From NCBI GenBank assembly GCA_022575985.1, contig JAKSXM010000156.1, forward strand, positions 2,232,001 through 2,296,000: a stretch of 64,000 nucleotides of DNA, read 5' to 3'. Below are positions 35,830 to 48,689 of this stretch, piece by piece (positions within the stretch are counted from its first letter, which is position 1; every line of letters begins with the position of its first letter). The notes under the pieces are model-generated. The model ran no database searches, was not told the DNA's origin, and was given only the letters and a program-made list of their open reading frames with translations. This DNA is from Anagrus nilaparvatae. Taxonomy: Eukaryota > Arthropoda > Insecta > Hymenoptera > Mymaridae. Position numbers and translations under genes: made by a program.

Positions 35830-36290
35830 ATTAAAAAACCCTTAAATTTGCAAAAACTGCCCCTTAAAAGGAGTATTCTTAATGTATTCGAACTTTAAGC
35901 CTCCAGATTTAGTCCTTATGGGGCTTTTAGGTCGTGGATTGAAAAATTAATATTGCACACTTAAATTAGCAAAAACTACCTTTAAAAGGGGGATTTTTGG
36001 TATTTTTGCGCATTCAAATTTAGTCCAAAATGGGTTTTTGGGTCACTGATCATGAAAATTCGCGCTTCACCCTTAAATTTACAAAAATATGAAATACATT
36101 TAAAATAACCCTTTTACGAGTATCAGATGCTACATTAAGATTGAAGCACCAATTTTTAGTAGGCAGGACCATTGATGATGAGTGGCTCAAAAAACCCAAA
36201 CGGACAAAATTTGGGCACTTAAAGTTCGAATACATAAAAAATAAGCCATTTTAGGGGTAGTTTTTTGCAAATTTAGGGGTATCCTGCACA
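35830..36290. mobile_element. Family C fold-back, short copy
   Basis: CCCTTAAATTTGCAAAAACTG and GTATTCGAACTTTAAG at the left are mirrored at the right by CTTAAAGTTCGAATAC and TTTGCAAATTTAGGGG. The interior has the TTTTGGGTCACTGATCATG motif of the family. It is about a quarter of the length of the 31015 copy and has fewer tandem units. Confidence 0.65.
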
Positions 36291-36294
36291 TTTC

Positions 36295-39200
36295 TCATAA
36301 AAAAAACTTTAAAAATATTTAATTTATTGTTATTTGGAAGAAAAGGGTAACCTGGTGCAAACTCAAAATAAAGCTTACAAAAATATATCTTTACTTCATA
36401 AATCATTAATAAAATTTTAACTGAAACTAAACGCCTACTATATAAATACATTATTTTAATATTAAAAATTACACGGCATTTTAATTTTTTACAGTAAATT
36501 TAACGTTACTTATTACTTGAAATAATATTTTTTTTTAATTTTATACTTCTTGTTATTTAAATACGCTTCTTATTTAACTAACCATGAATAAATAAATATT
36601 TTAAATCATAACTTTTTAAAATTCTCTGTTAATTTTTATTCTTTACCAAACTAATTAAAAAAAAATTTAATTTAACTATTAATATTTTTAATATAATTTC
36701 TTATACCACACGATAAAATTAGTATATTGCCGCAGATAGAATATATTTTAAAAAACAATTCCACATAGTAATAAAATAAATTTAAAAAACACATTTCTCT
36801 AGGGTATAACATCGAACCAATGGGATTCAAACGTATTCTATATGTGCAGAAGAATAGACATATTATTCTAATAAAAACTCAACTATAACAATAAAAGAAA
36901 TCTGATGAAAATTTTTATCATTTGAAAAATTAAATTTATAAATTATTTAAACCATATTTTTTTTATGTTTACATTTTTTTTTTATTTTTAATTTAAATTA
37001 ATTAGATTTAGAAATTAGAAAAAAAATACAAATTATTTTAAAGTTACTTTGATTTCGATTTAGATCATTCTGAAAAAAATATTACAGAAAAGTTTGTGTT
37101 TGCTGGAACAATTTTCGATAGAACTTCTGGTATGCCACATATTTGCCAAAATTACATAATTTTAATAATATAAAATCAACATCACCTAAACTACCATTCT
37201 TAGAAAGATGAATATTTTTGAATTAACTCTACATTAGGGTTTAATATCGCATTTCCTAGAACTTGTAGTTAAATACTAAATTTAGAAATGGAAAAAGCGA
37301 CTCAAATTACCAATTAGGTGATATTTTAAACCTAAAACCTTAATTTTTTTCGAAATATAAATTCATCTAACCAAGAATGGTCGATAAGGTTCTCAAAATA
37401 TCATAATACACGCAAGGAAGAATACTCAGGCTCTATCACTAAGAATTTTCATTGAAAAATTTGTTCAAGACGGGAGACTCAATATTTAGCCTTCATTTTA
37501 CACTACTTAGTAGGCTGTTACTTATCTAAACTATTTCCATACCATTTAATAAATTTATTACAAAAAAATAAAAAAAAATAAAAATTTTGTTCTTTACTGA
37601 GATTTTTTTTAGTAGGAGATTTTAAAAGATTAATACATTATTAAAATTCATGAATTTAATATGATTGAATGTTATTATAGGATTTAATTATCAAGGTTAT
37701 GTAATTTAAGAGGATTAAGTAATATTAATAATAAATAATTTAATAAATAATTTTAATTAAAAAAAATATTGATTATTATTATTATTGTTTTTATTTATAA
37801 AAAAATATATGAGTGTTATACTTTATTACATATTTTCATTAAATTAATATCAATATAAGCCGATGGGATGGATTAAAAAAATTAAAAAAATATATATTTG
37901 TAATAATAATTTTTTTAAAAATGTTGTTTAAAAAATTTTTTAAGCTTTTTATTATTTAATATTCTAAAGAAAACGTTATTGAATTTATACCAGTGGCTCA
38001 GATTGTAAAACTCTTGGAAATAAATCCCTGTCGTATCTTTCCAAAGTTAGTAAAATCATTTCGTCTCTTAGATCATATAACTCTGACGTAATGCGCAATC
38101 AAAGGTGAGCTTAAAAAAACTGCGCATTGAGTGCAGATTTCTTATTATACTTTGGTAGTGTATTAACCAAAAGTAGAATATTAGTCAAACTCTGTGCTTA
38201 ATAGATTGGTAATATATATTTTTCCATTAAAGAGTTCAAAAGAGGAAAGGTAAAATTATTATTATTTTAGAAGCAAGTCAAAGAAGGAATGCTTATGTTG
38301 CACTCAAAAAACAAAAGTTTGCAAAAGAAAATGCAATAACGAGTCTCAATTTACGATAAACTTTGACATATAACTAAAGGATTTGGCACAACATATTGTT
38401 TTATAACATTGCCTAAAAGAACATAAAATATTTTTTATTAGTATTTATATCTTGTATTATAAAAAATACAGTAAATAGAAATAAAATGACCGTTAGGTAT
38501 TATTATTATCATATAACGTATTAAACTAAAAATTTACAATGAATAAAATATAATAACATCAATAAAAAGAAATATAATAACGTGGATTCAAAAAAAAGTC
38601 AACGAATTTAAAAAAAAAAATAAAACAATTGTCTTTTATAGAAACTTGGAATTTTCTTCTATATTATATTATATAAAAATGTTAACTTCTATTATGTTTG
38701 TACTCCAGCTTTTTTGCCGCAGTAACAATTCTTTATACTATATATTATGTAAAAAAAAAACTATGTAGATATATAAAGTTTTGTGTACCCATACTAAAAT
38801 ACAAAAAGAAAAAGTAGTGCATTGCAGGTATAAGCTTGGATTTAAAAAATAGTTTTAAAAAATTTATCATGTTTGTGTCACACACATAAGCACACATAAA
38901 AGTGATTCTTAATAAAGTAACTTTTCGAAAAATCATTCATTCGTAAACGCATATTACTAGCAATAAAAGTGGACGCTTAATTTCGAACTTGAATGATTTT
39001 TATATATATTACTAATGAAAGAAATTTTTTCTTCGTTTTTTTTTTTAAACTTTTTTTTTGTATACTGTGTCGTGTACAGTATTTCATAAAAGGTTACTTA
39101 GCTAATGTTTTTAAGTTTATACTAGCTGATTCTTTAATAAAAAATTAAATAATATGATCTATCAAATACAAGCTGGCTCACTGTAAATATATAAAGACCT

Positions 39201-39425
39201 GAAAAATATTTGATAAATCGATCGATTCTTTTACTTCATATTTTGAACTTATTTGCATACAAAAATTATTAAAATAACTAACTAACTTGGAATAAAAAAA
39301 AAGTTTTTCTCGCAAGTGAAATGAGTTCTGAAGATTATATAAGAATTTTAGTATCAATGGTTCATTATAATATTATTTATTTATAAATTAAATCAACTCT
39401 TATATAAATCGTAAAATTAAATATT
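36295..39425. other. Intronic DNA, mostly featureless
   Basis: No gene was recognised. The only structure is the weak inverted repeat at 37194-37380. Confidence 0.5.
37194..37380. repeat. Weak inverted repeat
   Basis: CCATTCTTAGAAAGATGAAT at the left is mirrored by ATTCATCTAACCAAGAATGG at the right, with diverged pairing for about 40 bp further in. It may be an old MITE. Confidence 0.45.
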
Positions 39426-39430
39426 TTTTA

Positions 39431-40153
39431 CGACAGGGACTACGGGCCACCCATCTCGCGGGCGAGTTGCGAGCTATATTTGTCTTCAACTCGCCGCACG
39501 CAGTTGCGTGCGAGGAAAAAAAGTAGAAAAAAACAACCTAACCCTAAAAAATCAAAATAAACTAAAAAAAAATATACAGTAAAAGTCTCTCTGGTAAAAG
39601 TGTTTTTAAAATTCTTATATTTTTAATCTCCTTATTATATTTGTAATTTTTTTTGAAATATTTGAATATTGTTTGAATGTACTGCTCACCTTTTCGAAGA
39701 ATCTGAAAAACATTTTTTTTTTATTTTTGTCTTACTAATTATCATCTGGTAATTCTAATAAATAATTTTTCTACTTACATTACATAAAAACTTTAAATAA
39801 AAGCTTAATTTTCATAAATATACATTAAATAATGTTCTATAATATAAATAAAACACTTTGCAATATTCACAAGTTTATGTTAAAAATTATTTTTTATTTT
39901 TACATTAATTAATTAATATTTTATATTCCCTTTTAATAATTAAATAGACTATATCTTCTTTATCATAAAAATTTTAAAAACACTTTTACCAGAGACTTTT
40001 ACAGTATATATTTTTTTAGTTTATTTTGATTTTTTAGGGTTAGGTTGTTTTTTTTCTGCATTTTTTTCCTCGCACGCAACTGCGAACGGCGAGTTTTTAA
40101 AGAAAAATAGCTCGCAACTCACCCACGAGATGGGTGGCCCGTAGGCCCTGTCG
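39431..40153. mobile_element. Fold-back element with CGACAGGG ends, arms about 190 bp, TA flanks
   Basis: The left end CGACAGGGACTACGGGCC and the right end GGCCCGTAGGCCCTGTCG are inverted copies. The outer 90 bp of each arm is GC-rich (CCACCCATCTCG, GCGAGTTGCGAGCTA, CGCACGCA), while the inner arms are AT-rich (AAGTGTTTTTAAAATT). TA lies directly outside both ends, as for Tc1/mariner-type insertion. There is no coding capacity. The GC-rich ends are unlike the host sequence on either side. Confidence 0.85.
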
Positions 40154-40189
40154 TATAATTTTTCGATAGATTACCTGCCTTCAGATTGT

Positions 40190-40680
40190 ATGAAGAATTC
40201 CTTCTTTTCTTGTCAGCGGCCAGTGGGTTATTCTTTTTTTGTTCCCATGGGCAAAACAAAATTTTTCTTTCTCAGTGGGGAGAAAACGCGTTTTTTTCGA
40301 TCTCGCTGCGGGGCGAAAAAAGTGTTTTCTTGTTAGTGTCCAGAAAGTGCGTGTTTTCTGGCCGCTGCGCTATTCGAAAAAACGCATTTTCTCGACACTG
40401 AGCAAGAAAAATTATGTTTTGTCCTTGGCCACAAAAAAAGGATGCCCCAAATCGCAGTTTACCATCCTCGGCTTCGCCTCGGACGGTAATTTACGTGCGA
40501 TTTGGGCCATTCTTTACTTTTGTGGCCATGGGTAAAAATATACTATTTCGAGAAAGGAAGAAAGATCGTATACGGCCCTTGTCCATAAATAAAAAATGAC
40601 CCAAATCGCAGTTTACATGCAATCTGGGCCATTCTTTACTTTTCTGGATACGGGCTCGTAATATTCTATTGAATATCTGG
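40190..40680 (-). repeat. Family D complex: palindrome, 101-nt hairpin and shortened hairpin
   Basis: Three structures adjoin. Bases about 40240-40433 form an imperfect palindrome around GAGAAAACGCGTTTTTTTCGA. Bases 40427-40527 form a 101-nt hairpin with outer stem GGCCACAAAA and TTTTGTGGCC; its apex on the - strand is TCCGAGGCGAAGCCGAGGA. Bases 40596-40634 repeat the hairpin base without the apex. Short + strand frames here shift between repeats and do not resemble any protein. The region is GC-richer than its surroundings. Confidence 0.7.
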
Positions 40681-40684
40681 GGGC

Positions 40685-41600
40685 TGATTATATAAATCTT
40701 CCTTGTTGAATTTTGTGATATAATTTAATCTTTGCGCGGCCTAACTTATTCCTTAAAGAATAGACCGTACATGAGTATAAGTGCTAAATGTTCTTTAAAA
40801 TGTCCTTGTAATATACGAAAAACAATACATTTACATAATCAAATCCCTGCAATAACATTTAAATATCGCAAAGTAAAATATGATTTTTCATGATTTCTTA
40901 AGTGTGTACAAATTTTACGCGAAGAACAAAAAATATCATATACCGATATCATACAATGAGCTGCTACTATTTTTATTAAACAATTTCTTAGTGATTTTAA
41001 TATAGAACTAATTGATTAAACTGCTTATTCTTGAAAAAATTTCTAAACTATACAGCTTTTATTTTTTATCAATGCAATGATGTAGTACTTATTATGAGTC
41101 CTGTCGAAGACTTCTGTTTCGTAGATATTTTTATCCATTATAGATAGATGATATTACGCATCAGATATTTATTTCTTTTGGGTCACTGAACACGAAAATG
41201 ACATCCATTTTACCAGAGATGGTCCAGTTGGCTGCAATAGGGATGATTAGGTTATGTTTTGCAGGTTGTTTAAGATTCTTATTCATTATTTATATTTTTT
41301 TATCAGCAAAAAAAGAATATGAAATCTGTTTTCACCTAAAACTTCTAGGTTGCCCACAATAAAGTAACATTAAGTTATATTTTTAAATCTCTTGGAGATT
41401 TCCATTTACGGGAAATTGGGACGTTTTAGAAGTAAACGAATTCCATATTCCTTTTCTTTTTACTCAAAAAACAGAATTTCTAAAAAAACCCTTCTAAGCC
41501 TTACATAAGAATTTCTAAAGTAGGAAATTCAACCACCCTCAGTAAAAATGGATATTATATTTATATTTCCGACCTAAAAAAAAATAAAAACCCTATAGAA
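40685..41600. other. Intronic DNA with a family C scrap
   Basis: Only TTTTGGGTCACTGAACACGAAAATGA near 41180 resembles the family C motif. Otherwise nothing was recognised. Confidence 0.45.
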
Positions 41601-41601
41601 A

Positions 41602-41880
41602 AACTTATAACTGGTTTGTGTGTTAACATAATCAACATGCATGGAACACGATGATAAATTTTAACAGTTTTAACTTGTACTCTCTCGTTATTGTAAGTCC
41701 TAGAACCGAAATTATAATAATCCCCTAAATTGAAATTATTTTAAGTCCATTTGACCCCAGCCCTGTCTAAAGACGTTAATTTTTCACCTTCATTCCTTAA
41801 AAAACTTTCATTTTTCACACCACCCCTAAATTTAGGGTTTTTTTTAAATTCCTCTCCTTATGAACATGTTTCATGTTAAA
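41602..41880 (-). repeat. Family A reverse copy, near full length
   Basis: It runs from AAAACTTATAACTGGTTTGTG and GCATGGAACACGATGA through AAGTCCTAGAACCGAAATTAT units and C-rich blocks to GAACATGTTTCATGTTAAAA. At about 280 bp it may be the shortest complete form of the family, and it lacks an expanded minisatellite. Confidence 0.65.
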
Positions 41881-42802
41881 ATTCTATCGACCTATATGGA
41901 ATAAAAATGTTTACGACGCAGGGGTCCACTACAAGTCTGTACGCTTCAAATTAACTCTTTCTTCAAAATATGATGCTATTTTCAACCGCTAATTTAGAAC
42001 TCGAGATTGAACATAGTTTATCATAGTAACCTTTTACATTTATAAAATTTTTAAAATTGGTTAATTTTCTGATTTAAGTATACCGAACAATTTGTAAATA
42101 TCTATTTCCTGATTGAAAATTATTTAAAAAATTATCTTTACAAGTGTAATTTATCATGTTACTGACCAATACTTTACACAACACGGTATTTATATTTCTA
42201 TTTTAATGGGTTTCCAGATCAATATTTGTAATTTTTTTCTTGCTCAATAATCTGAATACTTTTTTTATTAAAAGCTAAAAAAGTACATATATATAAACGA
42301 CAGAGAGGGCGTTGAATAGGAAATAAAAAGGCAACTCGTTAACCATGCCTTATTTAAGTACTTAAGCTTAAAATATATATCTTTCATCCGGTATATATAG
42401 TTTAAGTAACTTGCTTTATATAACCATTTTTAACAGCACTTAATAATCGACGTTAGTTTTCTATGATCAAATTAAAATCAAAATTACGAATGAAATATTC
42501 TAACTTTTTTTTCTTTTCTTTTTCTTATATATATTTATTTTATTGGAGTTAAACCATATTTGCTAAATTGAATGATAAATTTTATACTTAAATTCGAGCT
42601 TAAAAGACATAATTATTTTATCACAATAAATTTATTCATGAATTATGATCTAAGCTAGTAATATATTTAATTCTGTTGAGCATAGTTCTTATATAATTCT
42701 TTATAAAAAGCTCGACTGATATAGTCGCTGTAAGAAATGAGGTCATATTATGGGTATAACCAGAAAATTTTCAACATTATTTATAAAATATTAAAATTAA
42801 TA

Positions 42803-42873
42803 AAATCTTGTTATTGGCTTTATTAACTGGGTTTAGTCCAGTTTTGGTCATTCATAAAACAATAACAAGATTT
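42803..42873. repeat. 71-nt hairpin with perfect 14-bp stem
   Basis: AAATCTTGTTATTG and CAATAACAAGATTT pair perfectly. Inside, CTGG and CCAG can pair around GTTTAGT. Confidence 0.6.
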
Positions 42874-43528
42874 GATTTTATATAAAATGGGTGATACAAC
42901 CAACAATAATAATTAATTAGTTAAATTTCATTTCATTTTTTTTTGTAGAAATAAAATATTATTAAATTAGAATCACCTCAGCTTAAGATTCTAGGCTATT
43001 TTTTATTCTAGATTTTATTAGTAGTCAACAAGTATGAAATATGTAGTCTTAAAAAAAGGGATAAAATATAGGTTTTGAACTTAATCATGCAAAAGTCAAA
43101 CTTCATATTTTAACCCTGGATTTAAATCATAGGTTTACATATAAAAGAGCAAAAAATACGTCTTGTGCAGGATACAAAATAGCTTTTTTTTATCCTAGAC
43201 ATGTAAATTTATTTTTTCATCATTTTTATTTTTAACTATTACGAAAATTTTGCGGATACGCCTATTCTCACCAAGAATTTATTAAAAACTTTTAACGAAT
43301 ATATATTTTTTAAAATTAACTAAAGAAAAAATTATCTATAAATCCATACTTTCTTATAATTTTATAATATTTTTTTTCTTTATTTATCTTTTAGAAAATA
43401 TTATTTTTTATAGAAAATTATGTACTATATATAGTATATGTATTATTAGATAGAAAAAGTGTAGAATTTTATAAATAGAGAGGTCAAATATAATATGAAT
43501 TAGATTTTTATAAGCGTCTTATAAAATT

Positions 43529-43550
43529 TATTATTATTATTATTATTATT
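43529..43550 (+). repeat. (TTA)n microsatellite
   Basis: About seven TTA units are seen. Confidence 0.85.
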
Positions 43551-44769
43551 TTTTATATAATATATAAAATTTTATACTTCTTGTATTATATACTTTTTTC
43601 TTTAATCTAATATTGATAAATTCTTCTTTTTTTTTTCTTTTTATTATATATATTATATATATGGATTGATATTTTTCAAGTGTACATGACCCGTATAAGA
43701 TTATTTTTTGCAGCAGTCTTACTCTGTTTTTATTATTTTTTTTTTTCTAAAACATTTTGAAACCATTTTTAGAGTCTTATTAAGCAAGGGAATTATTAAA
43801 ATTAGTTATTTTGGTTAAAAAACTCTTACGCTGAAATATTTTTTTGGATCAATGATTAACTATACCTTAAATTGTTATGTAAAACTATCTATTTGATGAT
43901 TTTACAGTTGAATATTGAGGATTAGCTCTGAAATCGTTGCTAATTTTCCATAAATAATGATTTTTAATAGAAGTCAATGTAATATTATCACATAGTAGGT
44001 TAGATGTCTGCATATTGAACGGAAAATTGATTTATAGAGTGAGTTAAAATCCTAGTCCCATAAAATTTTTATTCTTTTGAGGTTTTTCCGGCTAATTTTT
44101 CCCCAATCCTTAAAACAAGTGTATATCGCTTTATTAATCCTTTGACTCAACTTCTAATCTATTATTTTCATTAATTATTTATCCACATGCCTCCAAACCA
44201 AGAGTTATTTTTAAAAAAGAAAGAGCGGTAAAAATTACGGCTGGAAACTGCTTGTGCAAAAATGTTAGTAAAATACAGTATAACTTAATGTTGAAGGGAT
44301 TAAATATAAAGCCTATAATTTGGATCTACAGGTCTCGAATTTCTCATAACGAGCAAGGTAAGATTTAAATAGTTGTGGTTAACTATCCAAGAGATTAGAA
44401 ACCTGAATCCTTTTCAGTGTACAAAAAAAAAGTAAATTGGAATATATCTAAATAATTTTAAAATTTATTGTTAGATTTATTAAAAAAAATTTACAATTTC
44501 AGAATACTTTGTAAGTAAACCATGAATCTTAAATCCTATCTCGCATAATTAGTATAGATTTTAAGCCTACACTATATGGTAGAGATGCGATACCCAACGC
44601 TCTTTTTAAGTCCCAACCCATATAAGATCCTAAACAAGGTTCAGAGGGGGTTCGTATAAAGAATGTATAGCGCAAATATACTTTCTATATACTAAACGGG
44701 TATCAGGAGCATCCTAGTACTAAAGAAAATGAAATATATAAATTAAAGTACAATTTGTACAGACTTACC

Positions 44770-44790
44770 TATATATATATATATATATAT
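44770..44790. repeat. (TA)n microsatellite
   Basis: About ten TA units are followed by an A-run. Confidence 0.85.
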
Positions 44791-46959
44791 AAAAAAAATA
44801 AGGTAATTTGAATACTGAAAATAAAATACAATAAATAATTAAGTGTTGCTCACCAGCATAAATGCGCCTCTCTAAAACGCGACATCACTCATACAAACAC
44901 ACATCGTTCAAATCATCTATTTTATCGCACGAAAATATAATTTATTCAAAAAACATATTCATATTTTTAATATAATTTTAAAATGAGGTGCATAGGGAAT
45001 ATATTTAAAGAATTTAATAATAAATATTATTTTACCAAAATTTACCAGGCTACACAGTAAATTCGTGTATATAATTATAAAATATTTTCAATGTTTTATT
45101 AAAAATAGGCTTGGTGCATTGAATATTGACAATAAACCTGAATCAAAAACATAATATTAATAATCGTGGTCTTGTCATTTAATCGCATCATTAACTTTTA
45201 GTTGATGAGTTTCATTTATATTATAAATTATATTTCTAAATTATTAATTTACAAATAGTACTAGTATTTACCCAGATTTAAACACATACACCCACGCATG
45301 TATCTATTTGCGTAAGTGCAAAGGGTTGCTTTTATTTCCATGTCATACAGTACGTGAACACAATAGTTTAATATATTATTGCTTATAAATACCACAATAT
45401 TTTTATTTGTATAAATAATTTAAATTTTGCGCATTTTATGTACATTAATAAAATAACATAAATACATGTTTAATTTAAGTGAGCTATTAAAATTATAATT
45501 AAAAACATTTATTACCTAAGCAAGTAGATAAATATGCATATGAGCTAGTTTTAATTGTTTTTTCTAAAAAAAATTCAGCATATTTTTTTGGCAGCAGGGG
45601 TCGTTTAAAAAATGCGCAACATAGATGCGCTTTTTCGTAAAATTAATGTTACATATTTTTTGAATGCCCCCAGGCAATTTAACAAATTTTAACGAAAGAC
45701 TTTTTTGTTACTCAGTTATATCTAGTTATGCGCAGGCTTCGTAAATTCTTAGATGACGTAGGTGTTAATGAATAAATTTCTTTGATTTATTAATTTATAG
45801 TTTTCTATTTATGAACGGGTAAAATTTTACAAAACAAATTTCAACCCGTTTTTGGTTTTACCTTAAAATTCAAATAAGTATTTAAATTAAATTTATTAGA
45901 TTAATATTTTGAAAGAGTTGATTTCACTCTTTCATCAAATTTCGCAAAAAATTATTTCCCTAAATCTATCAATAATCGTAAATTAAACATTAAATACGCA
46001 AAAGCTTCTGCACCAATATTTGGATTACTAGCATAGACTACTAAGTAAGTTAAAATCTAAGGGTTTTTACGCAAAGCACGTACAAAATTTTTTGCCTAGC
46101 TTGACACACAATGAGTGCAGAAAATTTCATACCAACTTTTCCACACAAATTTAACACCCTGATTACCGAAAATTAATTTTTTTATCGCTGTCAATAAATT
46201 ACAAAATTTAATCGAAAATAAACTTAAAATCATCTATTATAACTACTTATAAACCAAAAAAAAACAAACTTTTTATTGCGAATCCCAGTAGACTAATTTT
46301 TTTTATACAATATTAGGTTTCATATAATTTGTAAACTCATACAAAAACTTTATAAAACTAAAACAAACAATTAAACGTATTTTTTTTTTATTTTTTAATA
46401 TAAAAGTTTATTTATTTAATTTTTATTATAAAAATATTTTCATTCATCTTAATTATTCTGGTACAATGACGAAGCGTATAAACAGTTTTTATTTTTATAG
46501 GTACTTAATTTTATTTTTTTGCTTATTATTCTAAATAGTTGACTATACTCTTTAATTTTCAATTTTTTTATTTTTATGCTTTTTTTTTATAAATACTGAT
46601 AATAATATATGAAATACTTTATTAAAAAAAGTTGCAATTATTTTCAGCTATAGTTTAATATAAAACCTTCATAGAAATAGAAAATCAATATCAGTTACAT
46701 TGAATACTTTGTATAGTATAAAAGCAAATTAATAATTCAAGACTATCAATCCAATCATTATTTCAAAAAAAATTCTTTTCGTAATTCATGTAAAATCAAC
46801 TCACAATTGGAAAATTATTGACATTTTTGTGAGCCTGATTCTACAAAACTCCAATATTGGTCCAATAACATAAAATCAAGCCCAGAATGCACAGTATGGG
46901 CTTACGACTTGCATTTGCTCTTAGGCTTACATTCACTTGGGGATAGTATTTACTAATTA

Positions 46960-47092
46960 AAGGTGAAGCACCAATTTCTTTACAAATATAACCCTGAAAT
47001 TCGTGATCAGTGACCCAAAAAACCTATGCTAGACCAAATCTGGTGGTTTCCAGTAACAACACAACCCCCCTCGGTATTTTGAATGGAGAATT
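46960..47092 (-). repeat. Family C single-arm copy, reverse
   Basis: Read on the - strand, it goes from TTCTCCATTCAAAATACCG through a G-run, CCAGATTTGGTCTAGCATAG and TTTTTTGGGTCACTGATCAC. This is the order of the outer arm of the 31015 element. There is no second arm. Confidence 0.55.
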
Positions 47093-47099
47093 ATTGTAT

Positions 47100-48300
47100 T
47101 TTTTTATTACGATATTTATACCTTATGAGTGCGATAACTCAAAAACTAATCATTTCTGGGAATTCCCCCTATGAAGACTATTGCTCAGAAGGACGTTAGG
47201 AATACTATACTAAATTTTTAGCTAATTTGACCGGGACCCAATTTCCATAAGATTCCATAATTTTCAAGACTTGTTATTTTAATATTTTTTTTACTCAAAC
47301 TAGTAAAAATCGATCAGTTCCAGAATTTCTTTTAAACCTAAAAAAAATTGAAATTATAAAATTTTTTTTTAAATTTAATTTATAATATGTGTGAAAATAT
47401 TAAATAATTAAATATAAATTATATTTTAAAGTCATCCACTTTATAAAATATGAGAGCGTATAATAATATTATAACAGCTGTAAAGCGTGAAAGTTTTGAA
47501 AATTTAAGGTTTGTATTATAATAGTATAGTACAATGTTTGGTTTATTTACTATGCAATGACAGCTTTACTCAGCAAAAGGTTCCACTATTGTGGATAAAA
47601 TGTAAAACCTTTTAAAAAATAAGGATTTAAAAAAAAAAAAGAATAAAAAAAATAATACCTTTCCATCTGGTTATATAAAGCTTGAAATGAAAAAAAATTT
47701 TACTTAAAAAATGAAATATTTATTTTTTTTAAGTATAAAATAAAAGTCACTTTTTTATTTTATTAAATTTGAAAATTTATCAAAAGTTAATAAAATCAAG
47801 AGCTATTCAAAATTTAGTTTTAGTTTAATTAAAATTTCATTTAGTAATTTAAATTTGAATTAAATGAAACTAAGTTATTTATATTTACAACTTTTGGTTT
47901 AAATGTACATAATTAAAAATAATATTTTTTGATATACTCAGCAATTATGTACCTTTTTTGTGATTATAATAAAAGTCAAATAAATTTCTAGTACTAGTAT
48001 ATTACATCTAGTCAAAAAAGTGCAAACAAAAATTTTTTTTATTTATTTATGTTTATGTAACTGTTTCCTGGTAAGTTGATTTATTAAAATTGTAAATTAG
48101 ACCATTTAAAATTAATATTTATTTTTAATAACTTTATATTATTTGGGGTTAAATTTAGGACTCCGACTACACAGAAAAAAAAAATTATTTGTAGAGAAGT
48201 GCTTTAGTTTTCATTAAAATTATTTAGATCTCTTTCTTATAACAGTCTGTACATTTTTTCCTTGCTGTACGCTGGTAAAGTAACATAAAAGCAACATAAT
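47100..48300. other. Intronic DNA, nothing recognised
   Basis: AT-rich sequence with no structure seen. Confidence 0.5.
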
Positions 48301-48304
48301 TTCT

Positions 48305-48685
48305 GGGATGTGGTCAGATTCTGGGCAGAATTTCTAAGAACTACTTTTCTGCCTCCAGATAAAAATTTGGTGAGATTCTGCCTAAATTTTCGGATTTTTG
48401 GGGAAATTTCACTAGATTCCTATTTTTCTGACGAATTTCGGATATTTCTGAAAAGTTGTACATTAAAAAAAAAAAAAAATGGTTTATTCTAAAAATATTT
48501 ATAAAATTTTATTTTTTTTTTTTTTGCACAGAGTTTTAGATATGTCTAAAATTTGTCTGAAAACGGGACTATTGTAAAATTTCCACATAAATCCGAAAAT
48601 TTAGTCAGAATTTTACAAAATTTTTATCCGGTGACAAAAAAGTAGGTCCTATAAATTATGCGCAGAATCTTCCCAAATTCAAGAA
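48305..48685. mobile_element. Fold-back MITE, arms about 150 bp
   Basis: AGATTCTGGGCAGAATTT, CTACTTTTCTGCCTCCAGAT and TAAATTTTCGGATTT at the left are mirrored at the right by AAATCCGAAAATTTAGTC and AAAATTATGCGCAGAATCTT-like sequence. An AT-rich centre lies near 48465-48525. No clear target duplication was found. The open frame across the left arm is incidental. Confidence 0.65.
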
Positions 48686-48689
48686 ATTT

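Larger units (their letters stand above)
41890..46950. other. Intronic DNA, no gene recognised
   Basis: The stretch contains a 14-bp-stem hairpin (42803-42873), TTA and TA microsatellites (43529-43550 and 44770-44790), and a weak reverse relative of the 12050 element near 46060-46140. No protein-like frame was found. Confidence 0.5.

Noticed and set aside
40186..40599. Three overlapping + strand frames as coding sequence
   Set aside because: They shift frame across hairpins, overlap each other and are not kept in the other family D copies.
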